Below the pieces are notes generated by a model. It was not told the origin of the DNA. It searched no databases and saw only the letters and a program-made list of their open reading frames with translations. A DNA stretch of 64,000 bases from Moricandia arvensis (lineage: Eukaryota > Streptophyta > Magnoliopsida > Brassicales > Brassicaceae): NCBI GenBank assembly GCA_905132765.1, contig CAJHQP010002225.1:27034-91033 (forward strand), in the 5' to 3' direction. The translations under genes and the position numbers were made by a program. Positions 23,348 through 34,311 of this stretch are shown in pieces. The first letter of the stretch is position 1. Each line of letters begins with the position of its first letter.

Positions 23348-23870
23348 TTCCCAATGTTTCATAATACCTCCTCCATTTTTTTTTATATTTAACATTTTAT
23401 GATTATATATATAGATTAAGAAACATTTAATTTTTTTTATCATTTTCTAAACAAAAACATCATTAATTGTTTACCTAACAACAATCCAACCTCTAATGAA
23501 ATAGAAGCTATAATATCATTGGTCATGTTACATTAACTACTATTAAATTTTACATAGAAAATTAAAAACTTCAAATAATTTGAAACAAAAAATTTCTCTA
23601 AAACATCAAATATAAAAAAAACGGAGGAAGTAAGTGTTATTTTAACATTTTTATTATTACATCAAAAGTGTTATTTCAGAATTTGAATGCAGATTATACT
23701 TATTTTCAACTTAAAATTAATTGCAAACTGCATCGATTTTGTAAATAATTTTATTTATCTCAAATACTATTGTCATATAGGTGTAATTAATAACAAATAA
23801 ACCCATTTCAATCATTTTCTTAATTTGTGTGGAAAAATATTAAGGTGACACTTATAAAAAACGGAAGGAA
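23348..23870. mobile_element. Stowaway-like MITE, outer of a nested pair
   Basis: The right end reads ATAAAAAACGGAAGGAA then TA; its complement TTCCTTCCGTTTTTTATAAG matches the left end TTCCCAATGTTTCATAATA, which continues across the inner MITE as AGTGTTATTTTAACATTTTT. Flanking TA dinucleotides at both ends fit Tc1/mariner-type target duplication. Without the inner element it is about 257 bases and AT-rich with no ORF. Confidence 0.65.
23367..23630. mobile_element. Stowaway-like MITE, inner of a nested pair
   Basis: Terminal repeats CCTCCTCCATTTTTTTTTA and (complement of right end) CTTCCTCCGTTTTTTTTA extend for about 35 bases. TA flanks at 23365-23366 and 23631-23632. Length 264 bases, AT-rich, no ORF. 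The ends resemble the Stowaway consensus CTCCCTCCGTT. Confidence 0.85.
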
Positions 23871-24789
23871 TACTCTTTCTTTTTCTTTTTGTTTTAATTA
23901 AATAAAAATAAATGGTAAAACACCACAAACCAAAGTAATTACAATTTACTTAGGACTATCCAGATCCTAACACATACTGATCCATTACATCTTGATCCAC
24001 TATCTAAAACTTCCACAAAATCGCCCAAGTCTTTTAGGTTTCACTATATCTTACTATTTTTCCTCAAGCGACTGTTTTCTCCGAAAGTCCTCGAATCATA
24101 TCCAATCCGTAGTCATGCATCAAAATTGGAGGACTAGTATGAATAAACCGTCGATGTTGTTGGATGAAGTCGATCCGAACCAAAGAGGAGAAGCCATATT
24201 CATCATTGAGATTGAATGTCCATGATCCCAAGCAGCACCGACACCTCCACAGCCCTAACCACTAATGTAACCAACTCGTAAACCCAAGCACCATTTAGAC
24301 CATTGTAGACACAGTTACCAATCGTGTAAACCCCATAGAGGAAAACGAAGTTGAATCCAGAACAAATGAAGAACAAGTTGAAGACAGAACGTCAACGATT
24401 TGGAAGAGACTGGAACAGTGTCACAACAAGAAACGGACTCGCATGCTGCGGTATGTACTTGAAAGGATGACTATGTAGGAGTTGGTAGAACTTGATAACT
24501 TGGTGAAATTTGTTTCGGATATTATAAATTGAACAAATTAGTAAAACTTAAAGGGATTAAAAATTATAGAACTCTGTAAAAACTAAGTAAAAATTTAAAT
24601 GAATCGGTATATAAAACTTTGGATAACTTAGTAAACTTCAACTAATTTTGATTGTATAGCTGTGTAAAACTTCTTAAAACTTAGTGATACTTCAAGTGTA
24701 TCATTTTTTAGTGGAACTATAATTGCATGATTGTATAACTTATGATATTTCTAATTTGATATACTTGTTCTGTTTTTTCTTTGTAATGA
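23871..24789. other. Leader region of the DUF1985-type gene; GTAAAACTTA-rich, no intact ORF
   Basis: 24200-24470 reads with interruptions as a Glu/Arg-rich protein (ENEVESRTNEEQVED, TIWKRLEQ). 24480-24710 contains several AACTTAGTAAAACTT-like copies, the kind of repeat also seen near the MULEs at 47.4 and 62.2 kb. This suggests a Mutator-type element carries the DUF1985 gene. Confidence 0.4.
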
Positions 24790-25003
24790 AGCTTTCAGAG
24801 GACGAAAATAAAGCGATGCAACCACTGAAGATGCATTTTCCTCCAATCGAGTATAATAAAGTGATTAAGATTTTAGCAAAGTGTTACATTGAGAAGGCTA
24901 TTAGTAATCTGAACAGAAGGTGATGAAATTCTTCATAGAGCAACCCACAATTCTGACATTTCTTCCATTTAAAAAACCGAAAGCACATGTGGATGGGAAT
25001 GTG

Positions 25004-25981
25004 TGATGTAACCCTGCCCAGCTGTGCAATCATTCAAAACTACCCGAGTTGTACCTTGAAGAAGCTTGTGATGGGAGAAAGACCAACCAGATCTCAAAGG
25101 GGAGTTTTGGATACTACCTCACTCCATCAACTGACCAAGAAGAGTATTCTAGTCAAGCCAAAACCATTTCATTTTGTGGGGTTACAAGAAATGATCAAAG
25201 AATTGACTTTCTCGGTCATATCGGTTCATGGAGGCCACCTGATGATCTAATGAAGTTCTTGTTTCTCCTTGGTGAACCAATACATTATTCTATGAAGCCT
25301 AAATCAGTATTACATTCCAAGATGTCCAAGAAATCTTATGGCCACGTTTTGGATCCAGGGGCCCACGGAGAAGTGATTTCAGCCCAAGAAGAAAGTCATA
25401 ACAAATTCATAACAAATTCACTATGGACCTGTTTCAAGCCAAATTGGACCAGCCCTTTGTTCAGTCCATTTCAAGACCATTCTCACCAAGAATACCAAGA
25501 GGGAGTCAGCAAGAAAGTCAAGGTCGTGGTCATGCAAAGAGACATTCAACAAAACACTTATTATGGTCCAAAATCAAGTCTAACATTCCTAGTTTCTAAA
25601 TTTCTTAATTTCTACACTTTGTGTTTTTCATTTCTACAACTTGTAACACCTATATAAAGGGGATGGACGACCAGAATAAGATTCATTCACCTTTTTTATC
25701 AAAATTCTCTCTAAATCTGTGAATCCCTTGTTCATCCATGAACACTGATTGCTAGGAGTTCATTCTCTGCAAGAAAAACTTGTCTTTGATCACAAATAAA
25801 GTTCATTCTCTTGATCTTAGACACATCTACACAAGATCTAATCAGTTTATAGATCATTTCTGAAGATCATCCAATCAATCCATCCATCATCATAAAAATC
25901 AACCCAGATCTCTCTTAAAACCATCAGATCATCCTTCAAAAGATTCAGGGACAAACGGTTCTCCTCTCCAAGGGTTCATTA
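25004..25981 (+). repeat. 5' LTR
   Basis: 978 bases; TATA-like CACCTATATAAAGGG at about 25650 marks the promoter, followed by a long leader with several GATC-containing repeats before the PBS. Confidence 0.9.
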
Positions 25982-26465
25982 AGTGGTATCAAAGCAGATT
26001 TGAAGACTCTTGATCTCTGGTATGATTCTGACTTTCACATTCTTTCTGTTTTTGGGGATTTTGATCATCTGATCTTTGTTCCCTTTATCAAACACTCTTT
26101 TATGTCTAGCTGTTGTATCTGCAAGAGGGCCAACCAGATTATCAAAAAAAAATGAAAAAAAAACGAAATCAAAAGAAAAAAAACCCTAGAAAAGTCGAGG
26201 AGAAATCCGACTAAGGCTGAAGAGAAATCCAGCCTTGGTGGTTAAAGCCTCTTGCAAACAAAAATCTTGCAATCTGTGTATCTCTTTCTTCTGATTTGGA
26301 TTGGGGTTTGTTCTCTAAAGGCTTGATATTTGTTTGTTGCTGAGCTATTGGATTCACAGAAAACAAAAATTACAGAAAAACTTGAGGAGAAACACAAGAG
26401 AGAAGTGAGGCTTTGGCTATATGTTATTGTTCTAATTTTCTTGTTGAGTTTCTTAACAGGAAACT

Positions 26466-27178
26466 ATGGCTGGAGATGTCAGTAAAGAAAGAAGGAACCA
26501 ACTGTGACATTGAATAAACTGCAGATGGAAGCAATGATGTTTGAGATAGTGAAAAGAATGAAAAAGACTGATCCATTTCAACAGAAACATGCTGATGATT
26601 TCTTTGGTAATGTTTCTCAGGTACAGAAGGATGCTAGGATAGAAATGAGGAGCAGGATACCATCTTTATGTTGCAGAAACGACCCTAATGGCTACTTGGA
26701 TTGGGAACAGCAAATGGAACTTGTTGTTGATGGCCAAAACTACTCAGAAAGAAAGAAGGTTAGATTGGCTACAACAGAGTTTTGTGGTGATGCCATTCAA
26801 TGGTGGGATCAGCTTGTTACTACCAGAAGAAGAACAGGAGAAGCACAAGTTTCATCCTGGTTTGAGCTGAAACACTTCATAAAGAAACACTTTGTTTCTG
26901 GTAACTCCAGCAGAAAACAACTAGGACATGCCAAAGAGGAGACAAGAGCTTTCCATGATCATGATCACCAAAGAAAGTCTCAGTCACATAAGCAAAGAAG
27001 GCCATACCCACGTCCTCTCTCAAGAGTCAGTGAGCCAGTGCGTTCAAAGAAGGAATCAGCTATCCAAAAGCTAAAAACAGAACCATCAAAGGTAAGTGAA
27101 GAACCTGGACATAACCTGAGTGTTCTCTTTTCTCTTCTGAATCTGAACATGTTATCAATAAAACCTGTGAAGAACTAA
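26466..27178 (+). pseudogene. Ty3-type Gag, frameshifted near the start
   Basis: An ATG at 26466 starts MAGDVSK and is frame-shifted before 26504, where the long frame opens. It holds LQMEAMMFEIVKRM, DPNGYLDWEQQMELV, YSERKKVRLATTEFCGDAI, QWWDQLVTTRRRTGE and SSWFELKHFIKKHFV: the capsid region of plant Ty3 Gag. A basic, proline-containing region follows (KQRRPYPRPLSRVSEPVR). It ends at 27178 without a zinc knuckle or protease. The matching protein of the element at 55294-59801 has lost the capsid core. Confidence 0.75.
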
Positions 27179-27879
27179 CTTGTCTTGAACCGGTGCATCC
27201 GAGTAGTCTTGCTTCAGTGTCTCAGGTCTCAGAAGAACACTCACCAAAAACAGAACAAAAGATTTTAGCACAAGGTGAAGTGATGGAGCAGAAGGGCAGC
27301 TTGGAGCTGAGCACAATTCTCAAGTCTTTGTTCCCTAGCCTTCAAGAGCCACAGTAAGGAACTTAATAAGATTATTTCAGTGCCTTGATTGTTTGTTTTG
27401 GTATCTTCTAAAGATGAAAAACATTTTGGTCGGGAAAATATAAAAGAATTTTGTGTTTCAAACTCTGTTTTTTGATAACATGATTTATTCTTTTCAGAAA
27501 CTTGAACCTGGCAAACTCTTTGATCAAAAACGTTTTCAGCGTTTTGTTGACCACTTTCTTGGTCTTGTTTTGAGTTTTGATCAGATAATGGAACACAACA
27601 AAAGCCTTAATCACCCTGAAAAGACATTAGAGTTTGTTCTGCAACAACCTGATTTCTGTTTCAGAAAACCTTGCGATTCATTTGCTTGCTTTAGAGATAT
27701 GGCTTTGATCTGAGTTTTTCTAGGTACGAACTTGTCACTAATGGTTTATTTTCATCTGATTATCCCATGACTAAACCTAGGAAGTTGCAGAAACCGAAAT
27801 CACCTACGGCTGAAACTGAGTTCGTTTTGATTATGTTTTGAAAACATGATGGTTTATGTTCTGAAACTGGAAAATCTTG

Positions 27880-28330
27880 GCATGTTTTGAGATTACGCTT
27901 TGAGAATGGTGTTGTTTTAAGCTTATATGATATTCTGGTTTACAGTACATTCTTTGAAAAACATGCTGATCGTTTTATATGCGATTCTCAGATTGAACGT
28001 AATCATTTGTGTTCTGATCTGAGAAAGCTAGGCACGTTTTGAAGTTGTTATTTGTTACTGAGTGCCTTGATACCATTCTGGTCAACAATACTTACTTTTA
28101 TGTGTGTTTTGAGTGCCTAAAACAAGTGCAACATGTTCTCAGAATGAAACTCTTGGTTACTGGTCAGATTAGAAACATGTATTGCAGTTAAAACACTAGA
28201 TCTCTAGGATGTGTTATGAGTGTCTAGAATCAGTCTCAAACAAGTGCAAGGGACAAAATCAGAGACCATGCTTATCTGCCTGAGATTTGGAGATGGAAGT
28301 ACTTGAGGAAAATGGCTTCAAAACTTCAAG
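27880..28330 (+). pseudogene. Reiterated RT-like (ILVYNTFF) segment, degenerate
   Basis: Broken frames read YDILVYSTFFEKHADR and then DTILVNNTYF, each followed by a leucine/histidine-rich stretch (CLKQVQHVLRM). The pattern resembles the DDILVYS---H--HL--V segment of Ty3 RT, repeated within about 400 bases. The counterpart at 56424-56912 is better preserved. Confidence 0.4.
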
Positions 28331-28463
28331 GAAGTTTCTGTCCAAAACCTTACTTCGATGTTGTTTCATACTTATTTTCTTCATAATAGGCATAGCTTCT
28401 AACTTGTTTCCTTTTGATACAGGGATAGAGATTTGAGGAAAATCTTTTTAAAGGAGGAGGTGA

Positions 28464-29426
28464 TGATGTACCCTGCCCAGCTGTGCAATCAATCAAAATT
28501 ACCCTGAGTTGTACCTTGAAGAAGCTTGTGATGGAGAAAGACCAACCAGATCTCAAAGGGGAGTTTGGATACTACCTCACTCCATCAACTGACAAAGAAT
28601 AGTATTCTAGTCAAGCCAAAACCAGTCCAGTTTGTGGGGTTACAAGAAATGATCCAAAGAATTGACTTTCTCGGTCATATCGGTTTATGGAGGCCACCTG
28701 ATGATCTAATGAAGTTCTTGTTCCTCCTTGGTGAACCAATACATTCTTGTAAGAAGCCTAAATCAGTATTACATTCCAAGATGTCCAATAAAGCTTATGG
28801 CCACGTTTTGGATCCAGAGGCCAAGGAGAAGTGATTTCAGCCAAAGAAGAAAGTCATAACAAATTCACTATGGACGTGTTTCAAGCCAAATTCGACCAGC
28901 CCTTTGTTCATTCCATTTCAATCTCATTCTCATCAAGAATACCAAGAGAGAGTAAGCAAGAAAGTCAAGGTCGTGGTCATGCAAAGAGACATTCAACAAA
29001 ACACTTATTCTGGTCCAAAATCAAATCTACATTCCTAGTTTCTAAATTTCTTAATTTCCACACTTTGTGTTTTCATTTCTACAACTTGTAACACCTATAT
29101 AAAGGGATGGACGACCAAAATAAGATTCATTCACCTTTTTTTATCAAAATTCTCTCTAAATCTGTGAATCTCTTGTTCATCCTTGAACACTGATTGCTTG
29201 GAGTTCATTCTCTGCAAGCAAAACTTGTCTTTGATCACAAACAAAGTTCATTCTCTTGATCTTAGACACATCTACACAAGATCTAATCAGTTCATAGATC
29301 ATTTCTGAAGATCATCCAATCAATCCATCCATCATCATAAAAATCATCCCATATCTCTCTCAAAACCATCAGATCTTCCTTCAAAAGATTCAGGGACAAA
29401 AGGATCTCCTCTCCAGGGGTTCATCA
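28464..29426 (+). repeat. 3' LTR
   Basis: 963 bases, colinear with the 5' LTR; lacks a short CATAACAAATT duplication present in the 5' copy near 25400. Confidence 0.9.
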
Positions 29427-29544
29427 ATGTGGATTCTCATTCTGCGGACAAATGGCACACATAAGGAGTTATGGTTTTTAGTAAATGGCTTCCCAGTCTG
29501 ATACTCATTGGTTGAATGGCCTCCCAATCCGATACACATAAGGC

Positions 29545-29669
29545 GGTACTACCCAACCTTTCATAGTTGTTGGGATAAGATTGGCAATATAGTCCTGAGA
29601 GAAGTTGGACTCATCTCAGGACTATATTTCCATGCTTAACCCAACAACTATGAAAGGCTGGGTAGTACC
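29545..29669. repeat. Near-perfect hairpin (55-bp arms, 15-nt loop) in the DUF1985 exon
   Basis: Arm 29545-29599 (starts GGTACTACCCAACC) and arm 29615-29669 (ends GGGTAGTACC) pair at 50 of 55 positions, with loop AGAAGTTGGACTCAT. The right arm is genuine coding sequence (SGLYFHA-PNNYER); the left arm is its inverted copy. Just upstream a 24-base direct duplication (TGGCTTCCCAGTCTG / TGGCCTCCCAATCCG) shows further local rearrangement. The foldback resembles a young miRNA or siRNA precursor. Confidence 0.85.
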
Positions 29670-30780
29670 TCCTTCATCGACAAGTATTTTGAACCATGGA
29701 AAAACAATACATTCGGTTCTGTCGAAAAGAAACTTTGGAAATTAAAGGAAAGCCATATGGGGATCGTTTGAAAATGGCCCTTCTATACTTCTTATCCAGT
29801 GTCATCGTCGGAGGCAGAAAGTATGGAGAAGGAGCATCACCTGTGGACATTTTTTTCCTTAGAGCTATGGATGATCTAGAAGTGTGCGAAACCTTCCCTT
29901 GGGGGCGTTATGCATAGGATTATGTTGATTATGTTGTTTTTTGTGTAGATGTTATCCTTTGAAGCAATTCCAGTGTTAAGGAATCATTACCATGAATAGG
30001 TGGATGGTACAAAAACTGTTTGCCCGTGGATGTCTAAGGTACAATGCAAAACCAAAGGTAGAACTAAGTCTTACAGTATCAAAGATATGAATGGGAGACT
30101 TGGCACAACTAGTTAATTAAAATTTGTATGTTTCAATAGATTTGATTTTGAATTGTGTACATAGGATATTGAGAGTATCTTTGAAAGCAACACCGGCGAG
30201 AGGACTCTTTGAAGAGATAATGCACAAGGAGAGTGGTTGGGATGACAAAGAAATTGCTATTGTTGATGGTTTGACGAGATTATAAAGGGGAAATAAACAA
30301 ATTCCTCTTTGAAGAACTGTACAACAACGATTATTACAGCTCGGACAAAGAAGGTAGAAGCTACCATCACTCCGCTTTTGAGAATAATTCAGTTGAGATT
30401 CTCGCATTTGGTATGAGTCTCTTGAGTTGTGGGTTTAAAAGAGCTTGAATGTCGGTTACGAATGCTCTCGAGATGGTTTTGAGGGAGTGAAAGTTATTTT
30501 CGTACTGAATAAAGGAATGAAAGAAAAAAGTTGATTCACTGGGTAACAGCTACACTCTCAAAAATATAGTTATGTTGCTAAGAATGGAGTGGTTTCCGGA
30601 CAGAGTGTTCTCGAAATTGCTCTAAGGGAGAAATTGCTCATCAAGTGGAGATGGAAGTTGCTCAGAATGATGATGTCGAGGACTTGGGCCAAGGAAAAGT
30701 AAAGTGGAAGATAGCGCTGCATCACACACATCATACTGACTCGGTTGCAGATCAAAAGTGTTGCATCAAGTTATTATGGA

Positions 30781-31790
30781 TGTTACATCTGATCGTGGCT
30801 TAGGTTTGTGAGTCTGTATAGTCTAGGTTTTTATATGTGGGAAGCTATTATATATATCTTGTATTCAACCCTAAACTTGCACGCGTTAATCTCAATATTG
30901 CCTCCAATAATAAGATCTCTCTATGCTAGTGGACGTGGCCAAGTTGGTGAACCACGTTAAATATATGTGTCGTAGTTACATCGCTTTATCCATCTGTATC
31001 CGCATCTGTTCCTTCTCATGTCTGTTACAACAAACTGGTATCAGAGTATCATGTTGGTAATATGGTGAGAAGATGTCTAGATAAACGCGAAGATCGAAAA
31101 TTTTTATGAGAGAAAAGCTTATGTCTTTGGCAGATTAAGAAGGAAGCGTTGTTGAAGCAACATGGCATATGGGACCGCTGTCAGAGAAGAAATATGATGC
31201 TGCTGATTTGGGGACTCTTGAAGAGAAGGTGTTCTCACCAATTTTGTTGTGTCTAGTAGACGATTGAAGTGTCAGATGAGAAAACCGCTGCTAGTTTGTG
31301 GTAAATATTTGGAGAATGTGTACATGACAAAATCTCTGACGAACAAGTTACTTCTGAAGCAACATCTATTGGCCTTGCGTATGCAAGAAGGTATTGAACT
31401 TCACAACCATCATGCAGTTAAATTCAATACTACTGGAAGCTGTGTAAACATTGATGTTAAGCTGGAGGATGAAGACGATGCACTAATCATGTTCGTTTTT
31501 CTCCCGAACTCCTTTGGAAACTTTGTGCAATCTTTCATTCTTGGCAAAGATACACTGAAACTGGAAGAATTTAGGTCGATACTTCATAGTTGGGAATTGC
31601 ACCATAAGGCATCCAACTCAGGGAAAAATAATCAAGCATCGGGAGGTTTATTCTTGTGTGAATGGATATGGGAACTTAAGGATTTCAAAAGATAAGAAAT
31701 CATTCCCAAGGGGTCCTAACCCAATTGATATATATGCAACTATTGCAAAGAGTATGGACATTGGAAGTCAGACTATCCCAAGATTTAGAG
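30781..31790 (+). mobile_element. Copia element, 5' part only (LTR, PBS, gag)
   Basis: A presumed LTR 30781-31032 begins TGTTACATCTGATCG, has TATTATATATATC near 30845 and ends CTGTTACAACA. After AAC comes TGGTATCAGAG, a full initiator-tRNA PBS (31036-31046). Gag follows; no pol or 3' LTR was recognised before the next element. Confidence 0.7.
31060..31790 (+). pseudogene. Copia Gag (UBN2-type) with broken zinc knuckle
   Basis: Reads YLENVYMTKSLTNKLLLKQH, LALRMQEGIELHNH, NIDVKLEDEDDALIMFVFLP, FVQSFILGKDTLKLEEF and SWELHHKA. This is the Gag of Tnt1-like copia elements (KLE-LYMTKSLTNKLYLKQ-L). In another frame CNYCKEYGHWKSDYP is a CCHC knuckle whose last Cys is Tyr. The N-terminal third is frame-shifted. 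Confidence 0.75.
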
Positions 31791-31959
31791 CAGAAGTTTG
31801 GGTCTAGTGCAGTAGTCGAGAATGAAACCAATCTGACGATGACATCGCTCTTGTTTTGCATGGACATACACACATTCTTCTGATGTCGTGGGTCGGTCTG
31901 GATACAAGGATCATACCTAACATTATGACGCGCGGAGAGTGTGTTTTTAGAATACCACA

Positions 31960-32400
31960 CATGGTGCTTGTGCATAGGACCATATACACCGGGCAGATGC
32001 TCTACTAGATGTCGACTGCAATGCTCGTGCTGGGACCAAATGCTCACTAAGAGCCGCAGATCTTCCATCATGCGATGTTACAACCCTCTCTTAGGATAGG
32101 ATATTCTCGCTTTTGGGCATAATCCATCACAGATTTGTTCTTGAATTGAATTATTCCCTAAAGGGCCTCATAAGTTGAGTTATACCATAGATACATTATA
32201 CCTATTTCTCTCTAATATTTGAAGTGGACTTGAATTGCCATTTTCTTCTCAAAATCTTCCACAACCAAGGATCATGGAACCTTTGCTCTGATACCAGTTT
32301 GTGTGAATGGACCAAATCCCTCCTCGGCCAGATGCTCTACTAGAGCAATCGAGATGCTAAAATAGAGCCATATGTCCGTGGAACCAAAATTTGTACTATC
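31960..32400 (-). mobile_element. Small LTR element remnant (TRIM-like), minus orientation
   Basis: CTCTGATACCAGTTTG at about 32298-32313 is the reverse complement of an initiator-tRNA PBS (AAACTGGTATCAGAG). Sequence on both sides shares GCTCTACTAGA and CATCTG/GGCC-GG stretches (near 31993 and 32330), as expected of short LTRs. A purine-rich GAGAGGGTTG on the minus strand near 32080 could be a PPT. Confidence 0.4.
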
Positions 32401-33129
32401 AAATTGTTATCGAAAGAAAGCATAGCTTTCCTTGAGGCCCAGATTCTATAGGAGGGACAAATGACAAGTGATCAAATAAATTCAAAAATACATAAAGAAA
32501 ACAAAACGATTTATAAAAAAGTAGATATTTATTTTCAACTTGTGTATGAGAGTTCCGGAGACAAAAAAACTTACAAGAAGTTTGTATGGAAACAGATTCA
32601 ACGGAAATCATATAACATAGGCAGTAAATCTAACTAAGTTCGCTAGCATAACCACATATGTCGAGAAAACCTACTGAGCTGCAATCATTTAGCAAAGACC
32701 ACAAAAATACAAAAAAAGGTTCATTATTTCGGACTGGACCTTATGAAAGGTTGCCTACGTACCCTTTTGAGGATCAAGACGAACGCATAAATTGACAAAT
32801 TTCAAACAAGATATCGAAATGCCTTTGCGAGTTCTTTAGTAATCGAGTGCAAGCCATAAGTTGTGTTTTATAAATTTTCCCCAGACCGTTGATTTATCGA
32901 TGTTAGTTTTTATGTCGTGGTCTTATGAACTGATAAAGCAATTCATTTAGTTGAAGATACATGGTGTAAGTTACTAGTATCGTCTTCACGTTTGAGTTTA
33001 AACTTTATGAGAAATAACACTCTTGTCCGTAAAAATCTCAACATAAACTCTGATTGCGAAAAGGAAAGGACTTTTAAATCAAGATTAAAAGGAGAAATGA
33101 TGAGAGCCTTATTGTGCGATGAGTGAGCC
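32401..33129. other. No gene; possible LTR-derived sequence
   Basis: The phrase GAACCAAAATTTG at about 32388 recurs at 41460 next to a Ty3 PBS, and CTTATGAAAGGTTGCCTACG at 32740 recurs in changed form near 33990. This suggests LTR pieces, but no element could be delimited. Confidence 0.35.
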
Positions 33130-33264
33130 TGTTTGGCGACATTGACCAAGGAGAAGGTGTGTTTGGCGATTTTTACCTAAGAGAGGGGTGTTTGGCGACA
33201 TGGAGGAGAGAGAGAGAGAAAAGAGAGAGAGAGAGAGGAGAGAGAGAGAGGAGAGAGAGAGAGA

Positions 33265-33314
<50 letters not shown>

Positions 33315-33400
33315 GGGCTGTTTGGCGACATTAAGTTGAGAGAGGGGCTGTTTGGCAAACATGGAGGAGAGAGATGGCTGTTTTGGCGACACTGAGGAGA
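33130..33400. repeat. TGTTTGGCGACAT repeats around a (GA)n tract
   Basis: Six copies of TGTTTGGCGAC or a one-base variant occur at about 33130, 33160, 33189, 33319, 33349 and 33379. Each is followed by a purine-rich GAGGAGAGAG segment. The third and fourth flank the expanded GA tract. Confidence 0.75.
33201..33318. repeat. (GA)n microsatellite
   Basis: About 115 bases of GAGAGA with GAAG or GGAG breaks; it produces artificial Arg/Glu and Ser/Leu open frames. Confidence 0.95.
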
Positions 33401-34311
33401 GAGAGAAAGGGTGGTAGTGCCTTTCTTCCATCTCATTCTTTTCCGTGATCACTTTTGATGTCTATTTCATGTTTTTAGAATGTTATATTTTTATAGTTTT
33501 TATGCGGAAGATTATCTCACAGATTTCCTATGAGGTTCTTCCGTTAAAAGTTCCTATCTTTTGTTTTACGGAATATTATTTCGTAAAAACTTTCATATAT
33601 GACATTTGTAAGAACGTTTTTCCAATCTTTTCATGTTTGGATAGAAACTCTTTCATTTTTTTATCGGGACGAACACATGAAATTTTGTTCTCATATCCTT
33701 ATTTAAATAGGCTCGGCCTTATTCAGTGTAGTTTCTCCAACTTATATCGGCTCATATTGATTTAAGGCATATTTTCTCGGAAGATATTGTTGTGACCGAT
33801 TTTAGGCCTAAAAATTAGCCCACAGATCGCTAGAATTATGTATATTCTCGATGAGTAGTGATAGGCATGTTAGGTGGAATCAATGGCCAAAAAGGTCAAT
33901 TGGCGAAACCAAATTTTATCCTAATGTTGAATCGGTTGGTTAACTCTTCATCCTCATAAGAATGGAAAAGTGATTAGATTGGGGCTGAGACTTATGAAGG
34001 CTGCATGTGTACCCCTTTTAAGGGATCAACATTCGTAGTTCGTCTGGGAGTTAAGATTCTTACAACATGTTTTCAAATGGACCATTACGGCCTAGTTACT
34101 GTAGTGTGTGGAGATTTTCTAGCATGTTTCTGCCAGTGGCCTTTTTTTACCTTTGTTTGGCCATGCAGATTAGCCTCTATAGCTGTTTTTTGTGGATCTA
34201 TAAAATCATAGTTTTTCTATTTTTTTCTAAAAAACACGCATAGAGAAGCTATACGCAGAGATAGAGAGAAAGAGTATAATTTTTCATCTCATTTCTAACG
34301 CTAAGCGAATC
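33401..34311. other. No gene; probable decayed LTR region
   Basis: TATA-like CCTTATTTAAATAGG near 33697 and TCTATAAAATCATAG near 34196 lie in sequence with CTTATGAAGG-TGC-TGTGTACCCCTTTT, related to 32740. No ORF of note. Confidence 0.35.

Larger units (their letters stand above)
25004..29426 (+). mobile_element. Complete non-autonomous LTR retrotransposon with 5-bp target duplication
   Basis: LTRs at 25004-25981 and 28464-29426 start TGATGTA-CCCTGCCCAGC and end AGGGGTTCATCA (5' copy TTCATTA). The flanks are ATGTG at 24999-25003 and 29427-29431, an exact duplication. PBS AGTGGTATCAAAGCAG follows the 5' LTR; PPT AAAGGAGGAGGTGA precedes the 3' LTR. The interior has a Ty3-type gag and a reiterated RT-like segment but no integrase or complete RT. 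LTR differences include both substitutions and indels. It has inserted into the DUF1985 gene. Confidence 0.9.
24790..30400 (+). pseudogene. DUF1985-type (Ulp1-protease-associated) transposon protein, split by an LTR element
   Basis: Before the insertion (to 25003): PLKMHFPPIEYNKVIKI, IEKAISNLNRR, then a frame reading MKFFIEQPTILTFLPF. After it (from 29427): ELWFLVNGFPVRYSLVEW, IVLREVGLISGLYFHA-PNNYER, SFIDKYFEPW, then RLKMALLYFLSSVIVGG, MDDLEVCETFPWGRYA and FEAIPVLRNHYHE, CPWMSKVQCK. A later piece near 30220 reads ESGWDDKEIAIVDGL. The motifs and order match DUF1985 proteins of Mutator-type plant elements. The sequence joins across the 5-bp target duplication ATGTG. Stops, a hairpin-forming duplication and the LTR element inactivate it. 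Confidence 0.7.

Noticed and set aside
25049..25657. 202-residue open frame in the LTR of the 25-kb element
   Set aside because: It lies wholly within the LTR, the copy in the 3' LTR is broken by frameshifts, and no domain is visible.
33123..33452. Open frames with long Arg/Glu or Ser/Leu runs
   Set aside because: They are translations of the (GA)n tract and have no other coding evidence.
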